DNA from: Clostridia bacterium
GTDB taxonomy: Bacteria > Bacillota > Clostridia > Peptostreptococcales > Anaerovoracaceae
Direction of reading: 5' to 3'
DNA length: 15,730 nt
Assembly: GCA_024403005.1 (NCBI GenBank)
Contig: JAKSSQ010000016.1
Coordinates: 1 to 15,730 of the forward strand
The notes beneath the pieces were generated by a model, which made no database searches, was not told the DNA's origin, and was given only the letters and a program-made list of their open reading frames with translations. Below, piece by piece: positions 1 through 6,105 of this stretch (its first letter is position 1; each line of letters opens with the position of its first letter). Position numbers and translations under genes: made by a program.

Positions 1-4
1 GGGG

Positions 5-33
5 TTGATTATTCGGGGCGTTTTAGGTATTCT
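5..33 (+). promoter_or_regulatory. Weak candidate promoter upstream of the ArsR-fold gene
   Basis: TTGATT (5-10) and TATTCT (28-33) are separated by 17 bases and each match the sigma-A hexamers at 4 of 6 positions. This would start RNA near position 40 and give a leader of about 58 bases before the ATG at 98. The assignment rests on hexamer matching only. Confidence 0.3.
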
Positions 34-97
34 TAATAGACGCGTGTTTCGCGCAGAAGACTAAGGAAAGGCCCGGGTATCCGGCAGAATAAATATC

Positions 98-418
98 ATG
101 AGAATCAGAAAATCCACAGACATACTCAATAAAGAAGAAATCGATCTTATCGCAGGATGCTCCGATGCATTGGCTCACCCTGCGAGAGTGGAAATCTTCC
201 GCTTTATCTATAAGGCAAACATGAACCGCCAGGCGGTCTGCAACAAGGAAATCGTAGAAGAATTCGACTACGCCCAGGCAACCGTTTCCCAGCACGTATC
301 CAAGCTGGTCGGCTCCGGCCTGGTAGATGCGGTTAAAAGCGGCACCAAGGCGCAGTACTACATTAACCTGGGAAGACTGGGTAAATACCTTACAGCCATC
401 AAAAAACTCAACGAATAA
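98..418 (+). CDS. ArsR-family winged-helix transcriptional regulator
   Basis: This 106-residue protein has the ArsR/SmtB winged-helix fold. Residues 24-37 (ALAHPARVEIFRFI) form the conserved first helix, residues 60-76 (QATVSQHVSKLVGSGLV) the recognition helix, and residues 78-92 the beta-wing. It should bind DNA as a dimer and repress genes in response to a ligand or redox state. The ELCVC metal-binding motif of classical arsenic sensors is absent. The only nearby cysteine is C48, and C21 lies in the first helix, so the inducer is unknown. ATG 98 is the only normal start after an in-frame stop at 62-64. No good Shine-Dalgarno sequence lies close to it; the AAGGAAAGG at 63-71 is too far away. 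The gene stands alone and is followed by a terminator, so its target may be itself or a nearby gene. Confidence 0.85.
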   Translation: MRIRKSTDILNKEEIDLIAGCSDALAHPARVEIFRFIYKANMNRQAVCNKEIVEEFDYAQATVSQHVSKLVGSGLVDAVKSGTKAQYYINLGRLGKYLTAIKKLNE

Positions 419-457
419 TAACCCAAACCGGGTATTTCGTTTTTTTTAAAGCTATTT

Positions 458-480
458 GCGGGCATTTTGCCCGCTTTTTT
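458..480 (+). terminator. Rho-independent terminator after the ArsR-fold gene
   Basis: GCGGGC (458-463) and GCCCGC (469-474) form a perfect 6-bp stem with loop ATTTT, followed by six T residues. A second, weaker ACCC/GGGT hairpin (421-433) with a T tract at 440-447 lies just upstream and may help. Confidence 0.85.
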
Positions 481-502
481 AGTGTCAATTTGGATTAATT
501 CC

Positions 503-556
503 AGAATATCGTGCATAAACCAAAATATATTCTGTATATACATCTATTTTATGCAC
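503..556. promoter_or_regulatory. Two interleaved inverted repeats upstream of the small-ORF promoter
   Basis: AGAATAT (503-509) is the exact inverse of ATATTCT (527-533), and GTGCATAAA (511-519) is the exact inverse of TTTATGCAC (548-556). The left arm of the second repeat lies in the loop of the first, which is an H-type pseudoknot arrangement if transcribed. They lie between the ArsR terminator and the promoter at 573-600, so they may instead be paired protein-binding half sites. The region is AT-rich, so chance is not excluded. Confidence 0.4.
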
Positions 557-572
557 CAAACAAAAATATTTC

Positions 573-600
573 TTGAAATTATCAAAATTTACTGTATACT
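573..600 (+). promoter_or_regulatory. Sigma-A-type promoter of the small ORF at 639
   Basis: TTGAAA (573-578) and TATACT (595-600) are separated by 16 bases in an AT-rich stretch. The start of transcription would fall near 607, giving a leader of about 30 bases before the SD and ATG at 639. Confidence 0.7.
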
Positions 601-638
601 AAAATTACAAAAATAATTAATTAAGGAGGCAAGACGTC

Positions 639-767
639 ATGAAGACTATTGTTAGAAAGACGGTTGAAACATTTATCACAAGCAAGAGAAACTGGACAAA
701 AGGTATTGTCCTTGAAAATACAGATAGAGTATTCGCAGAAGCAGTAAAGGCCATGGCCAGATACTGA
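639..767 (+). CDS. Small cationic protein of 42 residues, unknown function
   Basis: The start ATG at 639 is preceded by a near-ideal Shine-Dalgarno AAGGAGG (623-629) with 9 bases of spacing. The ORF ends with TGA at 765-767. The product begins MKTIVRKTVETFITSKRNW and ends with an Ala/Met-rich helical segment (residues 32-42). It has nine Lys/Arg against four Asp/Glu, so it should be basic, and it has no membrane segment or signal peptide. Its own promoter (573-600) and terminator (815-847) make it a free-standing transcript. I do not recognise the family. It may be a nucleic-acid- or ribosome-associated small protein, or the transcript could also act as a regulatory RNA. The signals for expression are strong; the function is unknown. 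Confidence 0.65.
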   Translation: MKTIVRKTVETFITSKRNWTKGIVLENTDRVFAEAVKAMARY

Positions 768-814
768 TTAATAACACGCATAGCCTCTCCTGAAACAGGT
801 AAATAGTAGTTAAG

Positions 815-847
815 AAAAACCGGAAGCATCCTCACTTCCGGTTTTTT
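815..847. terminator. Bidirectional terminator between small ORF and rlmH
   Basis: A perfect stem is formed by AAAAACCGGAAG (815-826) and CTTCCGGTTTTT (835-846) around an 8-base loop, with T842-847 as the tail on the plus strand. Because the left arm begins with A residues, the hairpin also has a U tract when read leftward. It can therefore end both the small-ORF transcript and the long leftward yyc-htrA-rlmH operon. Confidence 0.9.
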
Positions 848-867
848 CCTGTTCTGAATATTTAATT

Positions 868-1299
868 CTATTTATGGTAAGTTTCGTTGTTGTTAATTTT
901 AAACGCTCTGTAAATCTGCTCCAGAAGCATAACCCGGAACATCTGGTGGGGGAAAGTCATGGCCGAGAAGGAAAGGCGCATGTGGGCTGCGCTCTTTTCC
1001 GCTTCGGAAAGGCCCGTTGACCCACCGATCAGAAACGCAATTCTGCTCTTTCCTGCCAGCTGCACATCCGCCATCTTTTCTGCGAGCTGCTCGGAATCCA
1101 GCTTTTTGCCCTGGATGTCCAGCGCGATTATATAGCTGTCCGAACCTGTCGGCAGCTTAGCCAGCATGTCCTGGTCTTCCGTAAGCTCGATAATGCAGAG
1201 CTTGCAGAAGCGGGAGAGGCGCTTGGAATATTCCGCAACCGCGTCCACCCAGTATTTTTCTTTAAGTCTTCCGACGCAGATAATGTCGATGCTTACCAT
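868..1299 (-). CDS. rlmH: 23S rRNA (pseudouridine1915-N3)-methyltransferase RlmH
   Basis: RlmH is a SPOUT-family enzyme that uses S-adenosylmethionine to methylate pseudouridine 1915 in helix 69 of 23S rRNA on the assembled 70S ribosome. The 143-residue protein carries the family signatures ALDIQGKKLDSE (59-70), FLIGGSTGLS (89-98, SAM-binding knot), SFSAMTFPHQMFRVMLLEQIYRAFKI in the 110-135 region, and the C-terminal YHK (141-143). It is about 12-16 residues shorter than typical homologues, with the shortening around residues 42-52. It starts 3 bases after the htrA stop and has a GGAG motif inside the end of htrA, so it is cotranscribed and probably coupled. RlmH at the end of a yycHIJ-htrA operon is a common Firmicute arrangement. 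Confidence 0.95.
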   Translation of the reverse strand: MVSIDIICVGRLKEKYWVDAVAEYSKRLSRFCKLCIIELTEDQDMLAKLPTGSDSYIIALDIQGKKLDSEQLAEKMADVQLAGKSRIAFLIGGSTGLSEAEKSAAHMRLSFSAMTFPHQMFRVMLLEQIYRAFKINNNETYHK

Positions 1300-1302
1300 G
1301 TT

Positions 1303-2532
1303 TTAATGCTTTTCTCCTTCTGTATCGAAGATTGCAGAGCCCTTGAGTTCAACTTCCGTCGTTAATTCCATCTTGTCGCGCATGTAAGTAACTTCCACGG
1401 TTTCGCCGATGCCGTACTTAACGAGGACGGTGTTGAGTTTGTTCATCGTGCCTACTTCCATGCCGTTAACTTTAATAATAACGTCGCCCTTTTCGAGGCC
1501 TGCAGCTTCTGCGCCGCTACCTGCCGTAACAGCTGCAACGTAGATGCCCTTATCGATGCCGAACTGCTCGAGCAGAGTTTCCTTGCTGTACTGGTTCTGT
1601 TCCTGGAGGCTTACGCCGGAGATGCCCAGATACGGGCGTTCGTAGCTGCCTGTAGCCTTTACGGATTCGACGATGGGTTTAGCAACGTTAATGGGGATAG
1701 CAAAGCCCATGCCTTCGCCGCTGGAAGCCTTTGCCGTGTTGATGCCAATCACTTCGCCCTTGCTGTTAAGGAGCGGGCCGCCGCTGTTGCCGGAATTAAT
1801 GGTTGCATCTGTCTGCATTAAGCCTTCCATCGTAGATGCGGAGGATGTAAATCCGCCGGAGCCGTTTGATACGGTAATGGATCTGTTAAGTCCGGAAATT
1901 ATGCCCTGGGACATGGATCTTTCGTAGTTGAGGCCTAAAGGATTGCCGATGGCTGCTGCGTAGGATCCGATGTTAATTTTGTCGGAGTCTCCCAGATCTG
2001 CTGCTACGAGGCTGCCGGTTGGGTCAATCTTAACAACGGCAAGGTCCAAAGATGCGTCGTTCCAGAGGATTTCGCCGGGAACATTGCTGCCGTCGTAGAG
2101 GCTTACGGTAATGGACTTGGCGTCGCCGTCGTTGACCACATGGGAGTTGGTTAAGATGTAGCCTGCGGTGTCCACGATAACGCCTGTGCCTACAGCTGTG
2201 GAGTCGTAGGTTCCGCCGCCACCGCCCCATCCGAAGTTAAATCCGAAGAAGCCACCGGAGCTGTAGTTCTGGGTGATTACGGTAGAAACGCCTACTACGG
2301 AAGGCATAACCTTGGCTGCAACTGCTTCCGCAACGGTAATTTCGTTATCTACGTTAATGGACACAGTTCCTGCGGGAATTGTGCCGGGTTCGCCGGGGGC
2401 AGCCGCATTATTTGAAGTAATGTAGCCCTTAGCTGAAAGATAGTTAAAAGCGTAAGCGCCGCAGAAGCCGCAGCCGAAAGCTATGGCTGCAACGAGCACG
2501 ATTGCTATTAACTGACTGATTCCTTTTTTCAT
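1303..2532 (-). CDS. htrA: HtrA/DegP-like membrane-anchored serine protease with PDZ domain
   Basis: This is an envelope quality-control protease that degrades or refolds damaged exported proteins. It has an N-terminal membrane anchor (about 7-29), then a flexible Ala/Pro/Gly linker (36-58). The trypsin-like domain carries the catalytic triad H131 (TNSHVV), D163 (NDASLDLAVV) and S250 (INSGNSGGPLL). One PDZ domain follows (about 300-395, with GLEKGDVIIKVNG). A Gly/Phe-rich loop at 91-107 lies inside the protease domain. I chose ATG 2532 (409 residues) because AAGGAAG lies 8 bases upstream; the GTG at 2541 would start within the ribosome binding site. It lies 19 bases after walJ in the same operon. 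The linked gene order matches the htrA/yycK position in classical walRK operons. Confidence 0.95.
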   Translation of the reverse strand: MKKGISQLIAIVLVAAIAFGCGFCGAYAFNYLSAKGYITSNNAAAPGEPGTIPAGTVSINVDNEITVAEAVAAKVMPSVVGVSTVITQNYSSGGFFGFNFGWGGGGGTYDSTAVGTGVIVDTAGYILTNSHVVNDGDAKSITVSLYDGSNVPGEILWNDASLDLAVVKIDPTGSLVAADLGDSDKINIGSYAAAIGNPLGLNYERSMSQGIISGLNRSITVSNGSGGFTSSASTMEGLMQTDATINSGNSGGPLLNSKGEVIGINTAKASSGEGMGFAIPINVAKPIVESVKATGSYERPYLGISGVSLQEQNQYSKETLLEQFGIDKGIYVAAVTAGSGAEAAGLEKGDVIIKVNGMEVGTMNKLNTVLVKYGIGETVEVTYMRDKMELTTEVELKGSAIFDTEGEKH

Positions 2533-2551
2533 TAGAAACACTTCCTTTAAT

Positions 2552-3355
2552 CTAAATAAAGTAAATTGGGCTCACGTCGGACCTGGACAGAATCTGAATC
2601 TTTAGATTTCTGCTCAGGAGATTTTTCTCTTCCAGGATGTTGTTCATGGTCGCCATGGCCATTTCCGGGAAGTTGTTTTCCTTGCTGAGGTGAGCCAGCA
2701 GTACCATTTTATCTCGGACAGATCCGGCTTCTTTTTCCTGCTTTAATGCTTCCGCAAGGGCAAAAGCCGCAGCTTCGTTGGAAAGGTGGCCCTTTTCTCC
2801 CAGGATTCTCTGCTTTAAGAACCAGGGGTAGCGCCCCATCCGCAGTATGTTTTCGTCGTGATTGCTTTCGAGGACCAGTATGTCGGCGCTCTTTATGTGC
2901 CCGAATACGGCCGGTGTAACGATGCCTGTGTCCGTAACGATGGATATGCGCTTGCCGCCGCGGGAAAAACTGTACCCTACCGGATCCGCAGTATCGTGAG
3001 AAACGGGGAAAGTCTCCACGAGCATTCCTGCAAGCTCAAAGCTGCTGCCCGTTTCGAAGCCGCACCATCTTTCTTCGCTGATCGGCGCGTCTATCCCCTT
3101 AAACGTCTTTTCGTTTGCGTAAATTTTAGCATCTGTCCGCTTTAAAAGCGTGCCCAGGCCTTTTACATGATCGCTGTGGTCGTGGGTAACGAGCACTGCC
3201 TTAAGGTCTGTCTCTCCGATCCCCAGCTTCAGTAAGCCTTCTCTTATTTGCTTGGCGCTGATGCCCGCATCCACAAGTATGCAGCCATCTTCGCTGTACA
3301 CGACATAACAATTGCCGCTGCTCCCGCTTGCGAGGGAACAAATTGCCAGATTCAT
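2552..3355 (-). CDS. walJ: WalJ/YycJ-family metallo-beta-lactamase-fold hydrolase
   Basis: The 267-residue protein is a metallo-beta-lactamase-fold enzyme of the YycJ/WalJ family. Family members are thought to be dinuclear-metal nucleases, reported as 5'-to-3' DNA exonucleases linked to cell division and DNA repair. Metal ligands are visible as H58-x-H60-x-D62-H63 (THDHSDH), H120 (VSHDT), D142 (TDTG) and H222 (LAHLSKENN). The start is the ATG at 3355, preceded by AGGAG with 6 bases of spacing. A longer reading to 3391 would need a TTG codon without a ribosome site, and the protein already begins with the typical SLASGSSGN strand. It follows yycI by about 70 bases, a gap holding a perfect hairpin (3391-3415). 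Confidence 0.93.
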   Translation of the reverse strand: MNLAICSLASGSSGNCYVVYSEDGCILVDAGISAKQIREGLLKLGIGETDLKAVLVTHDHSDHVKGLGTLLKRTDAKIYANEKTFKGIDAPISEERWCGFETGSSFELAGMLVETFPVSHDTADPVGYSFSRGGKRISIVTDTGIVTPAVFGHIKSADILVLESNHDENILRMGRYPWFLKQRILGEKGHLSNEAAAFALAEALKQEKEAGSVRDKMVLLAHLSKENNFPEMAMATMNNILEEKNLLSRNLKIQILSRSDVSPIYFI

Positions 3356-3390
3356 TCTTGACTCCTGAATTATGGTATATAAATGTGTCA

Positions 3391-3415
3391 AAACTGTGTC
3401 GATTTAACACAGTTT
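3391..3415. repeat. Perfect 9-bp inverted repeat in the yycI-walJ gap
   Basis: AAACTGTGT (3391-3399) and ACACAGTTT (3407-3415) are exact inverses around the 7-base loop CGATTTA. In the leftward mRNA this is a stable hairpin about 36 bases ahead of the walJ start. It lacks a following U tract, so it is not a standard terminator. It could be an RNA processing or stability element, or a dimeric operator. Confidence 0.6.
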
Positions 3416-3423
3416 CTGTTACT

Positions 3424-3951
3424 TTATTCTGAATATGCGTCTATGTAGTAAGTGCCTCTGCTGGTCTGGATTTTCCAGGAAGGCACAGCTGTGTCCTGGG
3501 AAGCGATAACCGCATTCCTTACGTCCAGCAGGTAGACGAGCTTAACTTCCGTAATTTTAAGGCCCTTGCAGCTCTGCTTTCCGCCGAGGCGGCTGAACAG
3601 CTTTAAAAGCGCCTTGTCCGCGGATATAATTTCTCCGGCGGTGTCGCCCTTTGCTGCAACTTTTACACCGACCTTTGCCCCGGTGACCTCAACGGGCACC
3701 CCGTCGCTCTGAGCTTCTTCTGCCAGTTCCTTCGTAACGTTTACGAAGACTACCGGAAGAGCCTTGACCTTATCGGGAAGCTCCGCCTCGACCTCAACGC
3801 CGACGCTCTGCAGATAGTTCACCGAAGCGTCCATGGCTGCTTTCCTGACCTCCGCATCGTGGCGCAGCTGGGAAAGGTAGAACCCGCCGATTGCAAGATT
3901 CGTAACCAGCAGGGCCATGATTATTATGTTTTTAGCTTTCGACCAGTCCAT
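3424..3951 (-). CDS. yycI: YycI-family membrane-anchored regulatory protein
   Basis: In Bacilli, YycI and YycH are bitopic membrane proteins that modulate the WalK sensor kinase through their transmembrane and extracytoplasmic parts. This 175-residue protein starts with MDWSKAKNIIIMALLVTNL, the characteristic YycI N-terminus, with a membrane segment at about 8-26 and an outside domain ending in a beta-rich segment (PSWKIQTSRGTYYIDAY, about 157-173). It is clearly shorter than Bacillus YycI (about 280 residues). ATG 3951 lies 6 bases after the yycH stop, with only a weak upstream AGGG, so translation is probably coupled. The family call rests on the N-terminus and its position next to yycH. 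The local partner kinase WalK is absent. Confidence 0.85.
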   Translation of the reverse strand: MDWSKAKNIIIMALLVTNLAIGGFYLSQLRHDAEVRKAAMDASVNYLQSVGVEVEAELPDKVKALPVVFVNVTKELAEEAQSDGVPVEVTGAKVGVKVAAKGDTAGEIISADKALLKLFSRLGGKQSCKGLKITEVKLVYLLDVRNAVIASQDTAVPSWKIQTSRGTYYIDAYSE

Positions 3952-3957
3952 AATGCC

Positions 3958-5373
3958 CTACTTTCTCGTGAATCCCAGAGGCGCTGCAGTGTACAGATTA
4001 AAGTAGAACTCGCTGCCGTCCTTAAGGGTAATGACCCAGCCGGGCACCAGAAGATCCTCGGTTCTTATATATCCTGTATAAATTCTGCTCAGGTTAGCGC
4101 AGGTATAGGTAAATGCTTCGTCCTTAGTCTCCGAAAGGATGCTGGACTGCAGCACGTTGTACATCAGGTTGCAGTTTCCTGCGATTACGTTGACCGCATC
4201 AGCAGCTGGGCGCAGCTCGGAAGTTTCCGCACTGGTGTTCACGACGGATCTTACGAAGGAGCTTACTTCCCCTGCGCAGACCTGCACCGTCATGGCGCAT
4301 CCCGATTCGCCTAGGATTCTGCTGCCTCCGGCATTCTGAGCGAACTCGAAGGTGTAGACCTTGTTTCTGCCGGAGCCTTCTTCGCTGCAGTCTGCAAGAC
4401 GGAACTCGAGGCTGTGGTTATTGTCGCCCCAGCCGCCGGCATTCGCCATGAACGCTATGGCCTTTTCCAGGCTGCTGTAGAAGCCCGGATCCACGCCGCT
4501 TGCGGCGTCCGTTCTGTAGACGAAAGTGCCGTCCGGAGAACAGGTCAGAGTCTTCTGGCCGAAGCCGTACATGTATGTTATAGTGCCGAAGTTGTCGGTG
4601 ATTCTTCTTACAAATTCAAAATTCTCGCCGAATACTGCTTCTGCGATCTGGTTTCTTATGGCATCCCCTGCTGCTTCCGTTTCCGGAGTGTACTTAAGCT
4701 CGGGCATTGTGCTCAGAAGCGCAAGAGGAATAGGCGTCGTGTTGCTTACGCCGAGGATATCCCCTGCAGAGTAAAGCACGTCCGCATTTTCCGGCTTTGC
4801 AGCCATCCACTGTTCTGCAAGCATAAGGTCCTTATCGCTCATGAAGCGGTAGCAGGAATCGCCGTCCACGATAAAGAAGCTCTCGTCTACTGCGCTGGTT
4901 ACGAAAATTTCGTTCATGCGCTGGGCCTGGTCGAAGCCGGCCTGCTTCTTAATGCCATTGCGGTCACAGAATTCGCCGAAAGGCACTCCGAAGGGGAAGC
5001 AAATTCGTATGCTTTCGTAGGTTCTCAGCAGTTCTTCGTACTGCTCCTGGGTGATTTCGCTCACCGCGATGGATGTGCCTGCGGAAGCGTTGGCGATAGC
5101 GCCGATGGCCTGGGCGTAGATTTCGGGAACGACTTCTCTGTCCTTTGTAAAGGTTCCGTCGCCGTAGCCGTAGATGACCCAATCCGGCTCGATAAAGTCG
5201 TCGGTGCCGGGAATCCAGACAGCCTGGCCCCTGCTGCCAAGAATGGAAGACAGCTTAAAACTGCTGGCGCGGGAATCCGTACGCCAGACTAAAAATAAAA
5301 GTAGTATTGTCGTAATGAACAATACTACTATAATCGCTGTTTTAAGATGTTCGATCTTTCTATTCTCTGTCAT
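3958..5373 (-). CDS. yycH: YycH-family membrane-anchored regulatory protein
   Basis: This 471-residue protein has a short cytoplasmic N-terminus, one membrane segment (about 12-30, AIIVVLFITTILLLFLVW) and a large extracytoplasmic domain, the YycH architecture. In Bacilli, YycH works with YycI to set the activity of the WalRK cell-wall two-component system. The sequence is divergent, with long stretches lacking obvious motifs, so the call relies on size, topology and the neighbouring yycI-walJ-htrA. It starts 2 bases after the stop of the upstream secreted-protein gene and has no clear Shine-Dalgarno sequence, which suggests translational coupling. With no walK next to it, the partner must be encoded elsewhere or differ from WalK. 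Confidence 0.85.
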   Translation of the reverse strand: MTENRKIEHLKTAIIVVLFITTILLLFLVWRTDSRASSFKLSSILGSRGQAVWIPGTDDFIEPDWVIYGYGDGTFTKDREVVPEIYAQAIGAIANASAGTSIAVSEITQEQYEELLRTYESIRICFPFGVPFGEFCDRNGIKKQAGFDQAQRMNEIFVTSAVDESFFIVDGDSCYRFMSDKDLMLAEQWMAAKPENADVLYSAGDILGVSNTTPIPLALLSTMPELKYTPETEAAGDAIRNQIAEAVFGENFEFVRRITDNFGTITYMYGFGQKTLTCSPDGTFVYRTDAASGVDPGFYSSLEKAIAFMANAGGWGDNNHSLEFRLADCSEEGSGRNKVYTFEFAQNAGGSRILGESGCAMTVQVCAGEVSSFVRSVVNTSAETSELRPAADAVNVIAGNCNLMYNVLQSSILSETKDEAFTYTCANLSRIYTGYIRTEDLLVPGWVITLKDGSEFYFNLYTAAPLGFTRK

Positions 5374-5375
5374 TC

Positions 5376-5951
5376 TTATCTGAAGATACTCTTGAGAATT
5401 TTATGAATAAAGGTGAGTGCACCGGAGGAGTTTGTAGTAAGAGTAGTCTGCTTCTGTTCTGCAGGCTTGGTCTTAACTGCAACTACGCTGCTTGCTGTAT
5501 CTGTTACGATAACAGTTTCCACGGGGTCGCCGCCTTCGGGAGGCCACTCAATAACTGTTTCCAGGGTTTCCACCTTAACCTTGTAGAGGCCGGGCTTAAC
5601 GGAAAGCTGCTTTGTGTAGAATCCGATTTCTCCGGTATTGGTGTAGTCCTCTGCCTTGCTTATGACTACGTCGGAGAATTTTGCATCTGCTGCATAAGCT
5701 GCGATGTTGTCGGCTGTAACTCCACTTACGTCTGCTGCTACGGAGCTGTCGCCTGCCTTAACGCGCTTTTCGTAAACTGTGACCCTAATGGTCTTCGGTT
5801 CTGTAACTTTTACGGAAACAAGGAGGCTGTCCGTATAAACTATGCTGTTAGATGCCGGGCTTACGATGGATACGCCTGCTGCGAATACGAAATTAACCGC
5901 AAGCATAACGATTACCATTGTTAAAGCTGCTACTCTTTTCAGTTGCTTCAT
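5376..5951 (-). CDS. Secreted protein of unknown function heading the yycHIJ-htrA operon
   Basis: I do not recognise this 191-residue protein. Residues 1-25 are a clear Sec signal peptide (positive MKQLKR, hydrophobic core, likely cleavage near VFA-A-G). The mature part, about 27-150, alternates short beta-strands (for example VSIVSPASNSIVYTDSLLV) and includes PGLYKVKVET (about 120-129), suggesting an Ig-like or beta-sandwich domain. A Lys/Thr/Gln-rich linker (about 159-174) leads to a basic amphipathic tail (ALTFIHKILKSIFR). It has a strong ribosome site, AAAGGAGG, 5 bases before ATG 5951. It is the first gene of the operon, in the place where walR-walK normally stand, and ends 2 bases before yycH, so a shared envelope role with YycH/YycI is inferred. 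The beta-sandwich idea comes from pattern only. Confidence 0.8.
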   Translation of the reverse strand: MKQLKRVAALTMVIVMLAVNFVFAAGVSIVSPASNSIVYTDSLLVSVKVTEPKTIRVTVYEKRVKAGDSSVAADVSGVTADNIAAYAADAKFSDVVISKAEDYTNTGEIGFYTKQLSVKPGLYKVKVETLETVIEWPPEGGDPVETVIVTDTASSVVAVKTKPAEQKQTTLTTNSSGALTFIHKILKSIFR

Positions 5952-6010
5952 CGGATCCTCCTTTCCTTAAAATTCGTTTTGGGTATAGTAGTACAAAAGA
6001 TACTTTACCA

Positions 6011-6039
6011 CATATACTTACCAAAAGTATACGCTGCAA
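6011..6039 (-). promoter_or_regulatory. Candidate leftward promoter of the yycHIJ-htrA operon
   Basis: On the minus strand TTGCAG (6039-6034) and TATATG (6016-6011) are 17 bases apart, predicting a start near 6004 and a leader of about 50 bases. The -35 is poor, as expected for an activated promoter. A perfect inverted repeat, TATACTT (6013-6019) with AAGTATA (6025-6031), covers the -10 and spacer and could be a repressor site. The WalR-like box begins 2 bases upstream of the -35. Confidence 0.45.
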
Positions 6040-6040
6040 T

Positions 6041-6079
6041 TGTTACAATAATGTTACGGCAGAGTTAACATAGTTTTAC
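6041..6079 (+). promoter_or_regulatory. WalR-like 11-bp-phased direct repeat (TGTTAC-N5-TGTTAC)
   Basis: TGTTAC (6041-6046), AATAA, TGTTAC (6052-6057) matches the published WalR/YycF consensus TGTWAH-N5-TGTWAH exactly. Two further single-mismatch half sites continue the 11-bp phase: AGTTAA (6063-6068) and TTTTAC (6074-6079). OmpR-family regulators bind such direct repeats. The array sits between the leftward operon and rnhA and could act on either; the last half site takes the place of the rnhA -35. The array is visible in the sequence; the identity of the regulator is inferred. Confidence 0.55.
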
Positions 6080-6090
6080 TTCTTCGAATT

Positions 6091-6099
6091 TGCTATAAT
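6091..6099 (+). promoter_or_regulatory. Extended -10 promoter of rnhA giving a leaderless start
   Basis: TGCTATAAT is a perfect extended -10 (TGnTATAAT) with no recognisable -35. Transcription would begin about 7 bases downstream at 6106, which is the A of the first ATG of rnhA. Confidence 0.7.
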
Positions 6100-6105
6100 T
6101 ATCGC

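Noticed and set aside
3356..3391. N-terminal extension of WalJ from a TTG codon, and GTG start for HtrA at 2541
   Set aside because: Both upstream starts lack usable ribosome sites, while the internal ATGs (3355 and 2532) have them at good spacing.
4414..5292. A 292-codon rightward ORF opposite yycH
   Set aside because: It is antisense to yycH, is Cys/Ala-rich in the manner of reverse-frame translations, and has no ribosome site or family match. yycH fits its operon exactly.
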